Origin: Pseudomonadota bacterium
GTDB lineage: Bacteria > Pseudomonadota > Gammaproteobacteria > Xanthomonadales > Xanthomonadaceae
Length of the DNA: 5,641 bases
Assembly: GCA_023423675.1 (NCBI GenBank)
Contig: JAFAFD010000209.1
Location: 1-5,641 of the forward strand
Reading direction: 5' to 3'
Translations under genes and position numbers: made by a program
In this document: piece after piece, positions 1 through 5,641 of the stretch
How the letters are laid out: each line of letters begins with the position of its first letter
How positions within the stretch are numbered: position 1 is the first letter of the stretch
Notes under the pieces: model-generated
Told to the model about the DNA's origin: nothing
The model's input: the letters and a program-made list of their open reading frames with translations, nothing else
Databases searched by the model: none

Positions 1-33
1 CCGAGCTTACATGGACGTACTTGCAGCGTCCCC
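1..33. repeat. Possible interspersed intergenic repeat fragment at the window edge
   Basis: The string around TACATGGACGTACTTGCAGC (8-27) includes an imperfect palindrome, TACATGGACGTA. It resembles a sequence I recall occurring many times between genes in Xanthomonas and Stenotrophomonas genomes. The element is cut by the window start, so its full length cannot be judged. A 31-codon ATG frame at 11-106 runs through it and is not supported as a gene. Confidence 0.35.
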
Positions 34-76
34 TGCCACCGGACCCACCCCGCCAACCCTCAGGAAGCCAGCTTTT

Positions 77-101
77 GCCGTTGCTCCGGACGTTGCCGTT
101 G
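77..101. repeat. Degenerate GCCGTTG short repeats downstream of recO
   Basis: The heptamer GCCGTTG occurs at 77-83 and 95-101, and a one-mismatch copy GACGTTG at 89-95, within a non-coding stretch that begins GCTTTTGCC. From memory, strings of GCCGTTG-type units after GCTTTTG are common between genes in Xanthomonadaceae. This was not checked. With only three units it is a weak repeat. Confidence 0.4.
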
Positions 102-113
102 ATTGAAGCAGGT

Positions 114-132
114 GCAGGGCTGCAAGCCCTGC
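114..132 (-). terminator. Candidate transcription end hairpin downstream of recO
   Basis: GCAGGGCT and AGCCCTGC form a perfect 8-bp stem with a 3-nt loop, starting 15 nt after the recO stop codon. The symmetrical structure is the same on both strands, so it could act in either direction. No run of T follows on the minus strand (ACCTGCTTCAATC), so intrinsic termination is uncertain. Its position at the end of a six-gene block supports a role in 3'-end formation. Confidence 0.45.
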
Positions 133-140
133 CGGACACC

Positions 141-161
141 CTCCCCTTTACCTCCGGGGAG
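141..161 (-). other. Stem-loop spanning the recO stop codon
   Basis: On the minus strand CTCCCC and GGGGAG can pair in a perfect 6-bp stem around a 9-nt loop that contains the TAA stop of recO (148-150). It lies just before the second hairpin at 114-132. The two may together shape the 3' end of the operon transcript. It could also be chance in GC-rich sequence. Confidence 0.35.
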
Positions 162-867
162 TGAGCTGCTCGAGGAGTTCCCAGGATTTGAGACCCTTGG
201 CCCCCAGGTGATGGGCCAGCACCCGCCGCATCGGCAGGCGCAGGCTGGCCAGGTCTGTCGCATCTGGCTCGTCGTCCGCCGCCAGTGCCAGCAGCGCCGA
301 GCCCGTTGCCGCCGCCCGGCGTTCACCGCCGCGCTCGCTCAGCAGGCGCTGAGGGCCTTCCTGCGGGTCCAGTTCGTAGCGTGCCGCCGGGTCCACCGGC
401 TGGCCGTCGCTGGCCGTGTCCAGCTCGAAGCCCAACCCCAGCGCCGCCAGCAGCTCACGCTCGAAACGGCGCAGCGTCCATGCCAGGCCAGCGCCCACCG
501 CCAGCCGCGCGCGCGCCTCGCCGTAGGCCAGGTACAGCTCCGGCAGCGGGTCCTGGCGCGGGGCCAGGCGCAGGGTCAGTTCACTCAGGTAGAAACCGGC
601 CAGCATCGCCTGGCCGACCAGGCGCGGGGCCGCGTCCAGCGCCTCGGCACCGCGCAGCTGGGCCAGTTCACCGCGCTGCAGGGCACTGAAGCGTATCCAC
701 TGCAGCGGCTGCAGGGCCGCGCGCAGCACCTGGCCCTTGGCGGTGGACACGCCACGCGCCAGCAGGCCGATGCGGCCGTGCTGCGCGCTCAGTACCTCGA
801 CCAGCAGGCTGGTCTCGCGGTAGGCCCGTGCATGCAGCACGAACCCGGTGTCGTCCTCGATCAGCAT
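148..867 (-). CDS. recO: DNA repair protein RecO
   Basis: The 239-residue product is normal length for RecO. In the RecFOR pathway RecO binds single-stranded DNA and SSB and, with RecR, helps load RecA at gaps. The N-terminal OB-fold (about 1-80) shows the family pattern [12 protein letters not shown] (9-20) and [11 protein letters not shown] (30-40). The helical remainder ends in the typical [27 protein letters not shown] segment. There are no cysteines, so the Cys4 zinc site seen in RecO of Deinococcus and some other bacteria is absent. The ATG at 867 lies 18 nt after the era stop. The spacer has no clear Shine-Dalgarno, so re-initiation after era is plausible. It is the last gene of the block in this window, and stem-loops follow its stop codon. 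Confidence 0.95.
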   Translation of the reverse strand: MLIEDDTGFVLHARAYRETSLLVEVLSAQHGRIGLLARGVSTAKGQVLRAALQPLQWIRFSALQRGELAQLRGAEALDAAPRLVGQAMLAGFYLSELTLRLAPRQDPLPELYLAYGEARARLAVGAGLAWTLRRFERELLAALGLGFELDTASDGQPVDPAARYELDPQEGPQRLLSERGGERRAAATGSALLALAADDEPDATDLASLRLPMRRVLAHHLGAKGLKSWELLEQLTPRR

Positions 868-885
868 CGAAGCGACCGTCGCGGC

Positions 886-1782
886 TTATTCGTAGCCGAA
901 GGCCTTCAGTGCGGCCTCGTCATCGGACCAGCCTTCACGCACGCGCACCCAGGTTTCCAGGAACACCTTGGCCCCGAACAGACGTTCCATCTGCATGCGG
1001 GACTTGGCACCGATGTCCTTCAGGCGGGCGCCGCCCTTGCCGATCACGATGGCCTTCTGGCCTTCGCGCTCGACCCAGATGACCGCACCGATGCGCAGCA
1101 GGTTGCCGTCTTCGGTGAAGCGCTCGATCTCCACGGTGGTGGCGTACGGCAGCTCTTCGCCGAGCTGGCGCATCAGCTGTTCACGCACCAGCTCGCCGGC
1201 CAGGAAGCGCTGGCTGCGGTCGGTGATCTCGTCCTCGCCGAACATCGGCGGGGCTTCCGGCAGCAGGGCCAGCACGTCGCGGACCAGGGCTTCCAGGCCG
1301 TTGCGCTTCTGCGCGGAGATCGGGTGCACGGACGCGAAATCGCGGCCTTCGGTCACCTGCTGCAGGAACGGCAGCAGCGCGCCCTTGTCTTTCATGCGGT
1401 CGATCTTGTTGACCACCAGCACCACCGGGATGCCGGCGTCGCGCAGCACGTTGAAGGCCAGGCTGTCTTCTTCGTCCCAGCGGCCGGCTTCGATCACCAG
1501 CAGGCCGGCGTCGACGCCTTCCAGCGAGCCCCGCGCGGCGCGGTTCATCACCCGGTTCATCGCCCGCTTCTGCACCTTGTGCAGGCCGGGGGTGTCGACC
1601 AGCACCAGCTGGCCTTCCGGGTAGGTGGCGATGCCCAGCAGGCGATGGCGCGTGGTCTGCGGGCGGTTGGAGACGATGCTGACCTTGGCGCCGACGAGGG
1701 CGTTGGTCAGGGTCGACTTGCCCACGTTCGGGCGGCCGATGACGGCCACGCTGCCGCAATGATGGGGAGTTTGTTCGCTCAC
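886..1782 (-). CDS. era: Era, ribosome-assembly GTPase with C-terminal KH domain
   Basis: The 298-residue protein is normal for the family (E. coli 301). Era binds GTP and the 3' end of 16S rRNA to assist 30S maturation. GTPase motifs are G1 GRPNVGKS (16-23), G2 QTTRHR (42-47), G3 DTPG (63-66), G4 NKID (125-128) and G5 SAQ (156-158). The type II KH domain occupies about 205-285 and has the RNA-binding signature VIGKGG (246-251) followed by ARLKDIG. The start is a GTG at 1782 that overlaps the rnc stop as GTGA, which strongly suggests translational coupling. A weak GGA lies 6 nt upstream inside the last rnc codons. No ATG offers an alternative that keeps the G1 motif at its normal distance from the N-terminus. 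Pairing with rnc puts two rRNA-maturation factors under shared expression. Confidence 0.98.
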   Translation of the reverse strand: MSEQTPHHCGSVAVIGRPNVGKSTLTNALVGAKVSIVSNRPQTTRHRLLGIATYPEGQLVLVDTPGLHKVQKRAMNRVMNRAARGSLEGVDAGLLVIEAGRWDEEDSLAFNVLRDAGIPVVLVVNKIDRMKDKGALLPFLQQVTEGRDFASVHPISAQKRNGLEALVRDVLALLPEAPPMFGEDEITDRSQRFLAGELVREQLMRQLGEELPYATTVEIERFTEDGNLLRIGAVIWVEREGQKAIVIGKGGARLKDIGAKSRMQMERLFGAKVFLETWVRVREGWSDDEAALKAFGYE

Positions 1783-2459
1783 TTGGAATCCAGTTGTTCT
1801 AGGACGGCCGCAGCCGCTTGTTGTTCGGCAAGCCGGCGCGAGGGGCCTTCACCCTCGGTGCTGGCGGCAGGGTCCGCGACGTTGCAGCGTACCCGGAAGT
1901 GCTTGGCGTGGTCGTCACCGGATTCTGACACCAGTTCGTACTGCGGCAACGCCTTCTGTCGGGCCAGCAGCCATTCCTGCAGGCGGGTCTTGGGGTCCTT
2001 CTCCGGCCGGCCGGTGGCCGGCAGGGCCTCCATCGAGGCGGCGAACCAGGGCAGCACGACCGCCCGGCAGGCCTCGAAGCCCACATCCAGGTAGATCGCG
2101 GCCACCACGGCCTCGAGGGCGTCGGCCAGGATCGAGTCGCGGCGGTGGCCACCGGACTTCAGTTCGCCCGGGCCCAGGGTCAGCCGCTCACCCAGTTCCA
2201 GGGTGCGGGCGATCACCGCCAGCGCGCCTTCACGCACCAGCTCGGCGCGGGCGCGGGTCATCGCGCCCTCGTCGGCCTTGGGCCAGCGCTGGTACAGCGC
2301 CTCGGCGACCATCATGTTGACGATGCTGTCGCCGAGGAATTCCAGGCGCTCGTTATGCGGCGCACCGGCACTGCGATGGGTCAGCGCCTGCTTGAGCAGG
2401 GCTGGATCGCTGAAAACGTGACCGATCAGGTCACCACGTTGGATGAATTTACTGGGCAC
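1779..2459 (-). CDS. rnc: Ribonuclease III (double-stranded RNA endonuclease)
   Basis: RNase III cleaves double-stranded RNA in rRNA precursor processing and mRNA decay, working as a Mg2+-dependent homodimer. From the GTG at 2459 the product is 226 residues, the same length as E. coli RNase III. The catalytic domain carries the signature [10 protein letters not shown] (36-45) with Glu40 and Asp44, and the second metal-binding pair Asp113 and Glu116 in DSILADALE. These match E. coli Glu41, Asp45, Asp114 and Glu117. A C-terminal double-stranded RNA-binding domain spans about 155-226 ([10 protein letters not shown] to [13 protein letters not shown]). The reading frame stays open upstream to an ATG at 2567, but those 36 extra residues lie wholly inside the DUF4845 gene and do not look like RNase III. 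No good Shine-Dalgarno precedes the GTG, so initiation probably depends on coupling with DUF4845 translation. The stop overlaps the era start. Confidence 0.95.
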   Translation of the reverse strand: MPSKFIQRGDLIGHVFSDPALLKQALTHRSAGAPHNERLEFLGDSIVNMMVAEALYQRWPKADEGAMTRARAELVREGALAVIARTLELGERLTLGPGELKSGGHRRDSILADALEAVVAAIYLDVGFEACRAVVLPWFAASMEALPATGRPEKDPKTRLQEWLLARQKALPQYELVSESGDDHAKHFRVRCNVADPAASTEGEGPSRRLAEQQAAAAVLEQLDSK

Positions 2460-2832
2460 CGCTACGAACGAGGTCCTGGGATGATTCGAACTTGCCAACC
2501 ACGTCGAGGTTGCCCACCAGCGGGCGACGCACTTCGTAATTGACGTTGAGGGTCCAGCCGTTGTCACGACGGTTGAACTTGACGTTGGCCGGCTTCACGT
2601 TGTCCGAGTAGTTGATGTACAGGCGCTTGAAGAACAGTTCCTGGATCTGCGCCGGCGCCATGGTGCCGACGCTGGGCTCTTTGGCCAGGCTCTTCATCGC
2701 CGAGCGCACGGCGTAGTACTCCTGGTACATCGGGAACAGCTTCATGCCGATGTACAGGAAGAAACCAACCACGATCAGGACCACCAGGAAGGAGGTCAGG
2801 GTCATGCCGCGCTGCGTGTTCATCTTCTTCAT
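2449..2832 (-). CDS. DUF4845 family small membrane protein with prepilin-like N-terminus
   Basis: The 127-residue protein has unknown function. A short basic N-terminus (MKKMNTQRG) leads into [20 protein letters not shown], one transmembrane helix at about 14-28. A soluble domain of about 90 residues follows, probably periplasmic. Gly9-Met10-Thr-Leu resembles a type IV prepilin peptidase site, but the position matching the pilin Glu at +5 is Ser14. The family call rests on size, the [14 protein letters not shown] segment after the helix, the C-terminal [23 protein letters not shown] segment, and the position between lepB and rnc, which matches P. aeruginosa PA0769 as I recall it. The ATG at 2832 has a GGGGAG Shine-Dalgarno 6 nt upstream; a second ATG at 2823 is less likely. 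Its last 11 nt overlap the proposed rnc start. No catalytic residues are evident. It could be a minor pseudopilin-like protein or an unrelated single-pass protein. Confidence 0.9.
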   Translation of the reverse strand: MKKMNTQRGMTLTSFLVVLIVVGFFLYIGMKLFPMYQEYYAVRSAMKSLAKEPSVGTMAPAQIQELFFKRLYINYSDNVKPANVKFNRRDNGWTLNVNYEVRRPLVGNLDVVGKFESSQDLVRSGAQ

Positions 2833-2838
2833 TGCGTT

Positions 2839-2844
2839 CTCCCC
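2839..2844 (-). promoter_or_regulatory. Ribosome binding site of the DUF4845 gene
   Basis: GGGGAG on the minus strand with a 6-nt spacer to the ATG at 2832. It favours that ATG over the in-frame one at 2823. Because rnc and era lack good sites of their own, this may be the ribosome entry point for DUF4845-rnc-era by coupling. Confidence 0.7.
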
Positions 2845-2864
2845 AGATACGCGTGGATGTGAAG

Positions 2865-3659
2865 TCAGTTGATGCCCGAGCCGATCCGCGACGGCTGGAA
2901 GCCATCCTTGCAGAACCAGCCCTGGCAGTTCAGCCAGATCAGGAACGCACGACCGCGCAGGTTTTCTTCCGGCAGCAGGCCCCAGAAACGGCCGTCATCG
3001 CTGTTGTCGCGATTGTCGCCCATCACCAGGTATTTGCCAGCCGGCACGGTCCACTGGCCCTGGCCGCGAGGATAGTCGGTCTCCAGCACGGTGTGGGTGC
3101 GGCCCGGCAGGTGCTCGACCAGCAGGTTGGCGCCCTCGCCCTGGCCCTTGTCGCCGGCGTAGATGCCCTTGTTGTCGTACTTCAGCGGCTCGCCATTGAG
3201 GATGACGCCGTCGCCTTCGAAGACCACGGTGTCGCCCGGCACGCCGATGACGCGCTTGATGAAGTTCTCGCCCTTGGCCGGATCGTTGTCGCTGTGGCCC
3301 GGGAAGTGGAACACCACCACGTCGCCGCGCGACGGTTCGCCGAACGGCACGAACTTGGTGTTGGTGATCGGCAGGCGCAGGCCGTAGGAGAACTTGTTGA
3401 CCAGGATGAAATCGCCGATCAGCAGGTTCGGCATCATCGAGCTGGACGGGATCTTGTACGGCTCGGCAATGAAGCTGCGCACGATCAGCACCACCACCAG
3501 CACCGGGAAGAAGGCGCGTGAGTAGTCCACCAGCACCGGCTCGGTATCCAGCAGGCCGGCGCGCTGGGCGCGGCGCTTGGCCAGGTAAAGCTTGTCGGCC
3601 AGCAGGATCAGGCCCGAGGCCAGGGTCAGTACGACCAGGAGGATCTCAAACAATTTCAT
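2865..3659 (-). CDS. lepB: Signal peptidase I (leader peptidase, S26 family)
   Basis: The 264-residue inner-membrane serine protease removes signal peptides from Sec- and Tat-exported preproteins using a Ser/Lys dyad. Two hydrophobic segments (about 3-21 and 49-64) flank a short basic cytoplasmic loop (AKRRAQR), giving the LepB two-helix topology with a periplasmic catalytic domain. Box B is IPSSSMMP (70-77), with Ser74 as nucleophile. The general base is Lys135 in FIKRVIGVPGD (133-143). Box E is GDNRDNSDDGRFWG (214-227). The protein is shorter than E. coli LepB (324 residues), but all catalytic boxes are present. The C-terminal region contains two cysteines (NCQGWFC), which could form a periplasmic disulfide. 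The ATG at 3659 is preceded by AAAGGA with a 6-nt spacer, which fixes the start. It lies between lepA and the DUF4845 gene, as in Pseudomonas. Confidence 0.98.
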   Translation of the reverse strand: MKLFEILLVVLTLASGLILLADKLYLAKRRAQRAGLLDTEPVLVDYSRAFFPVLVVVLIVRSFIAEPYKIPSSSMMPNLLIGDFILVNKFSYGLRLPITNTKFVPFGEPSRGDVVVFHFPGHSDNDPAKGENFIKRVIGVPGDTVVFEGDGVILNGEPLKYDNKGIYAGDKGQGEGANLLVEHLPGRTHTVLETDYPRGQGQWTVPAGKYLVMGDNRDNSDDGRFWGLLPEENLRGRAFLIWLNCQGWFCKDGFQPSRIGSGIN

Positions 3660-3665
3660 TCAGGG

Positions 3666-3671
3666 TCCTTT
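3666..3671 (-). promoter_or_regulatory. Ribosome binding site of lepB
   Basis: AAAGGA on the minus strand with a 6-nt spacer to the ATG at 3659. It is one of only two strong Shine-Dalgarno sites in the block and fixes the lepB start. Confidence 0.75.
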
Positions 3672-3689
3672 GCAACGTCACCGGACGAA

Positions 3690-3705
3690 CGGCCCCGAAG
3701 GGCCG
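3690..3705 (-). other. C(UUCG)G tetraloop hairpin between lepA and lepB
   Basis: On the minus strand CGGCCC and GGGCCG form a perfect 6-bp stem around TTCG, extendable by a G-U and an A-U pair. The C(UUCG)G loop is an unusually stable RNA tetraloop. It starts 8 nt after the lepA stop and ends about 18 nt before the lepB Shine-Dalgarno. There is no T-tract after it, so it is not a classical intrinsic terminator. It may cause partial attenuation or protect the lepA 3' end from exonucleases. The structure is visible; its function is inferred. Confidence 0.6.
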
Positions 3706-3713
3706 CTGCGGGC

Positions 3714-5522
3714 TTACTTGTTGTCCATCTGCAGCACGGCCAGGAAGGCTTCCTGCGGGATTTCCACGCGGCCGACCTGCTTCATGCGCTTCTTGCCTTC
3801 CTTCTGCTTTTCCAGAAGCTTCTTCTTGCGCGAGACGTCGCCACCATAGCACTTGGCCAGCACGTTCTTGCGCATGGCCTTGACCGTGGTGCGGGCGATG
3901 ATCTGCGAGCCGACGGCGGCCTGGATGGCCACGTCGAACTGCTGGCGCGGGATCAGGTCCTTCATCTTCTCGCACAGCTCGCGGCCGCGGCGATCGGCAT
4001 GGCTGCGGTGCACGATCAGCGACAGGGCGTCGACCTTGTCACCGTTGATCAGCACGTCCACGCGCACGAACGGACCGGCGTCGAAGCGCACGAAGTGGTA
4101 GTCCAGCGAGGCATAGCCACGGCTGACCGACTTCAGCTTGTCGAAGAAGTCCAGCACCACTTCGGCCATCGGCAGCTCGTAGCTGATCTGCACCTGGCTG
4201 CCCAGGTAGTTGATGCCGAGCTGGCTGCCGCGCTTTTCTTCGCACAGCTTGATGATGTTGCCGATGTACTCCTCGGGGGTGAGCACGTTGGCGCGGATGA
4301 TCGGCTCGCGGATCTCCTCGACATGGTTGACCGGCGGCAGCTTGGCCGGGTTGTCCATGTTGACGATGGTGCCGTCGGTCTTCAGGACTTCATAGATCAC
4401 CGTCGGCGCGGTGCTGATCAGGTCCAGGTTGTATTCGCGTTCCAGGCGCTCCTGCACGATTTCCATGTGCAGCATGCCGAGGAAGCCGCAGCGGAAGCCG
4501 AAGCCCATCGCCTCGGAGCTTTCCGGCTCGAAGCGCAGCGCCGCGTCGTTCAGGCGCAGCTTGTCCAGCGCCTCGCGCAGGTCCGGGTAGTCCTCGGCGT
4601 CGACCGGGAACAGGCCGGCGAACACGCGCGGCTGCATTTCCTGGAAGCCCGGCAGCGGCTTCGGCGCCGGATCGGCGGCCAGGGTCAGCGTATCGCCGAC
4701 CGGCGCACCGTGGACGTCCTTGATGCTGGCGGTGACCCAGCCCACTTCACCGGCACGCAGCGCCGGCAGCACCTTGCGCTTGGGCGTGAACACGCCGACG
4801 TTGTCGACCTGGTGGGTACGGCCGGTGGACATGACCTGCAGCTTGTCGCCGGCCTTGATCTGGCCCTGCATGACGCGCACCAGCGAGACCACGCCCAGGT
4901 AGTTGTCGAACCAGGAGTCGATGATCAGCGCCTGCAGCTTGTCGGTATCGCGCGGCACCGGGGCCGGAATGCGATGCACGATGGCTTCCAGCACGTCCTG
5001 CACGTTCAGGCCGGTCTTGGCGCTGACCGGCACGGCGTCGGCGGCATCGATGCCGATGACGGCCTCGATCTCGGCCTTGGCGCGGTCGATGTCGGCGGTG
5101 GGCAGGTCGATCTTGTTGATCACCGGCACCACTTCCAGGCCCTGCTCGACGGCGGTGTAGCAGTTGGCCACCGACTGCGCTTCCACGCCCTGGGCGGCAT
5201 CGACCACCAGCAGCGCGCCTTCGCAGGCGGCCAGCGAACGGCTGACTTCATAGGAGAAGTCGACGTGGCCGGGGGTGTCGATGAAGTTCAGGTGGTAGGT
5301 CTGGCCGTCCTTCGCGACATACGGCAGCGAGACCGACTGGGCCTTGATGGTGATGCCACGCTCGCGCTCGATCGGGTTCGAATCGAGCACCTGCGCTTCC
5401 ATCTCGCGGGCCTGCAGGCCGCCGCAAAGCTGGATGATGCGGTCGGCCAGCGTGGACTTGCCGTGGTCGACGTGGGCAATGATGGAGAAGTTGCGGATGT
5501 TCCGCATCGAATCAGAAGACAT
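3714..5522 (-). CDS. lepA: LepA / elongation factor 4, ribosome-associated translational GTPase
   Basis: The 602-residue product is full length for the family (about 600). LepA is an EF-G-like GTPase that binds the ribosome; back-translocation and a role in initiation or subunit assembly have both been proposed. The visible GTPase motifs are G1 AHVDHGKST (16-24), the switch I region with ERERGITI (52-59), G3 DTPGH (82-86), G4 NKID (136-139) and G5 SAK (167-169). Beta-barrel and EF-G-like domains follow at roughly 190-480. The LepA-specific C-terminal domain (about 490-602) has the conserved [15 protein letters not shown] and [17 protein letters not shown] stretches. The ATG at 5522 is taken as the start. 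A second in-frame ATG at 5507 (Met6, [10 protein letters not shown]) is equally plausible, and neither has a recognisable Shine-Dalgarno. It is the first gene of the block, with a promoter-like extended -10 upstream. Its stop lies 54 nt before lepB. Function is certain; only the exact start is open. Confidence 0.98.
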   Translation of the reverse strand: MSSDSMRNIRNFSIIAHVDHGKSTLADRIIQLCGGLQAREMEAQVLDSNPIERERGITIKAQSVSLPYVAKDGQTYHLNFIDTPGHVDFSYEVSRSLAACEGALLVVDAAQGVEAQSVANCYTAVEQGLEVVPVINKIDLPTADIDRAKAEIEAVIGIDAADAVPVSAKTGLNVQDVLEAIVHRIPAPVPRDTDKLQALIIDSWFDNYLGVVSLVRVMQGQIKAGDKLQVMSTGRTHQVDNVGVFTPKRKVLPALRAGEVGWVTASIKDVHGAPVGDTLTLAADPAPKPLPGFQEMQPRVFAGLFPVDAEDYPDLREALDKLRLNDAALRFEPESSEAMGFGFRCGFLGMLHMEIVQERLEREYNLDLISTAPTVIYEVLKTDGTIVNMDNPAKLPPVNHVEEIREPIIRANVLTPEEYIGNIIKLCEEKRGSQLGINYLGSQVQISYELPMAEVVLDFFDKLKSVSRGYASLDYHFVRFDAGPFVRVDVLINGDKVDALSLIVHRSHADRRGRELCEKMKDLIPRQQFDVAIQAAVGSQIIARTTVKAMRKNVLAKCYGGDVSRKKKLLEKQKEGKKRMKQVGRVEIPQEAFLAVLQMDNK

Positions 5523-5561
5523 AGGTGGCGGCGGCGCGCGGCGTCGTCAGGGTAACGGTCG

Positions 5562-5570
5562 ATTATCGCA
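5562..5570 (-). promoter_or_regulatory. Candidate extended -10 promoter element for lepA
   Basis: On the minus strand this reads TGCGATAAT, which is a TGn extension plus a five-of-six match to TATAAT. It stands out in a very GC-rich leader. Transcription would start near 5555, giving a leader of about 33 nt before the lepA ATG. No convincing -35 hexamer lies at 16-18 nt; that area is occupied by a GC-rich hairpin. This is consistent with an extended -10 promoter but is not proof of one. Confidence 0.5.
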
Positions 5571-5641
5571 TGCCCGGGGCCCCGCCGCGAAAGCGGCCTG
5601 ATCGGGCCGGGCCCGGAATGGCCGAAGCCCCCCCCGCGCGG
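5571..5641. other. GC-rich palindromic non-coding region upstream of lepA
   Basis: No gene is supported here. The stretch holds the GGGGCCCC palindrome at 5576-5583, a GCCGC-GAAA-GCGGC hairpin at 5584-5597 (GNRA loop on the plus strand), the CCGGGCCCGG palindrome at 5607-5616, and a run of eight C at 5628-5635. It could contain the 3' end signal of an upstream gene (mucD in Pseudomonas) plus the lepA -35 region. It is cut by the window edge. Confidence 0.4.

Noticed and set aside
1..139. Minus-strand GTG frame starting at 139, just after the recO stop and open to the window edge
   Set aside because: The GGGGAGG upstream is too close to the GTG. The frame runs through the hairpin and the repeats, and the product has no recognisable features.
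103..2094. 663-codon open frame on the plus strand
   Set aside because: It lies antisense across recO, era and part of rnc, all of which have clear family motifs. Long antisense frames are common in high-GC genes because of third-position bias. The product is rich in Gln, Ala, Arg and His with no recognisable domain.
2460..2567. N-terminal extension of rnc to an ATG at 2567
   Set aside because: It overlaps the DUF4845 gene completely, does not resemble RNase III, and would give 262 residues against the usual length near 226.
2832..3521. 229-codon open frame on the plus strand
   Set aside because: It is antisense to lepB, whose catalytic boxes are intact on the other strand. The product is biased in composition and has no known motif.
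3999..5555. 518-codon open frame on the plus strand
   Set aside because: It is antisense to lepA and shows low-complexity His, Asp, Val, Ala and Gln composition, typical of a codon-bias shadow. No start context or domain supports it.
1..5641. CRISPR array, insertion sequence, tRNA or toxin-antitoxin pair
   Set aside because: No regularly spaced direct repeats, transposase-like frames with terminal inverted repeats, tRNA cloverleaf with CCA end, or small paired genes were seen on either strand.

Overview
The window holds one co-directional housekeeping gene block, read entirely on the minus strand. In transcription order it is lepA (elongation factor 4), lepB (signal peptidase I), a small DUF4845 membrane protein, rnc (RNase III), era (ribosome-assembly GTPase) and recO (recombination mediator). 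This order matches my recollection of the lepA-lepB-PA0769-rnc-era-recO block of Pseudomonas aeruginosa, so the arrangement is an old gammaproteobacterial one. High GC content and the protein sequences as I remember them point to Xanthomonadaceae, most likely Stenotrophomonas or a close relative. The genus is an inference and was not checked by search.

Layout from right to left. Positions 5641-5523 are a GC-rich non-coding leader with palindromes and a good extended -10 box for lepA. lepA (5522-3714) is followed by a 54-nt gap carrying a C(UUCG)G hairpin, then lepB (3659-2865), a 32-nt gap, and the DUF4845 gene (2832-2449). rnc starts at a GTG inside the end of the DUF4845 gene (11-nt overlap). 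era starts at a GTG overlapping the rnc stop codon (GTGA, 4-nt overlap). recO follows 18 nt later and ends at 148. Positions 147-1 have no supportable gene. They hold two stem-loops near the recO stop, a degenerate GCCGTTG repeat, and a string at the window edge that may be an interspersed family repeat. pdxJ and mucD, the usual outer neighbours in Pseudomonas, are not in the window.

The genes group by theme: translation and ribosome biogenesis (LepA, RNase III, Era), the secretory pathway (LepB), and RecFOR recombination (RecO). The DUF4845 protein has no established role. All six frames look intact, with their key catalytic or binding motifs present. I see no mobile element, CRISPR array, tRNA, rRNA or novel multi-gene system. 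The items most worth a second look are the prepilin-like N-terminus of the DUF4845 protein, the chained starts of rnc and era, and the intergenic hairpins and repeats.
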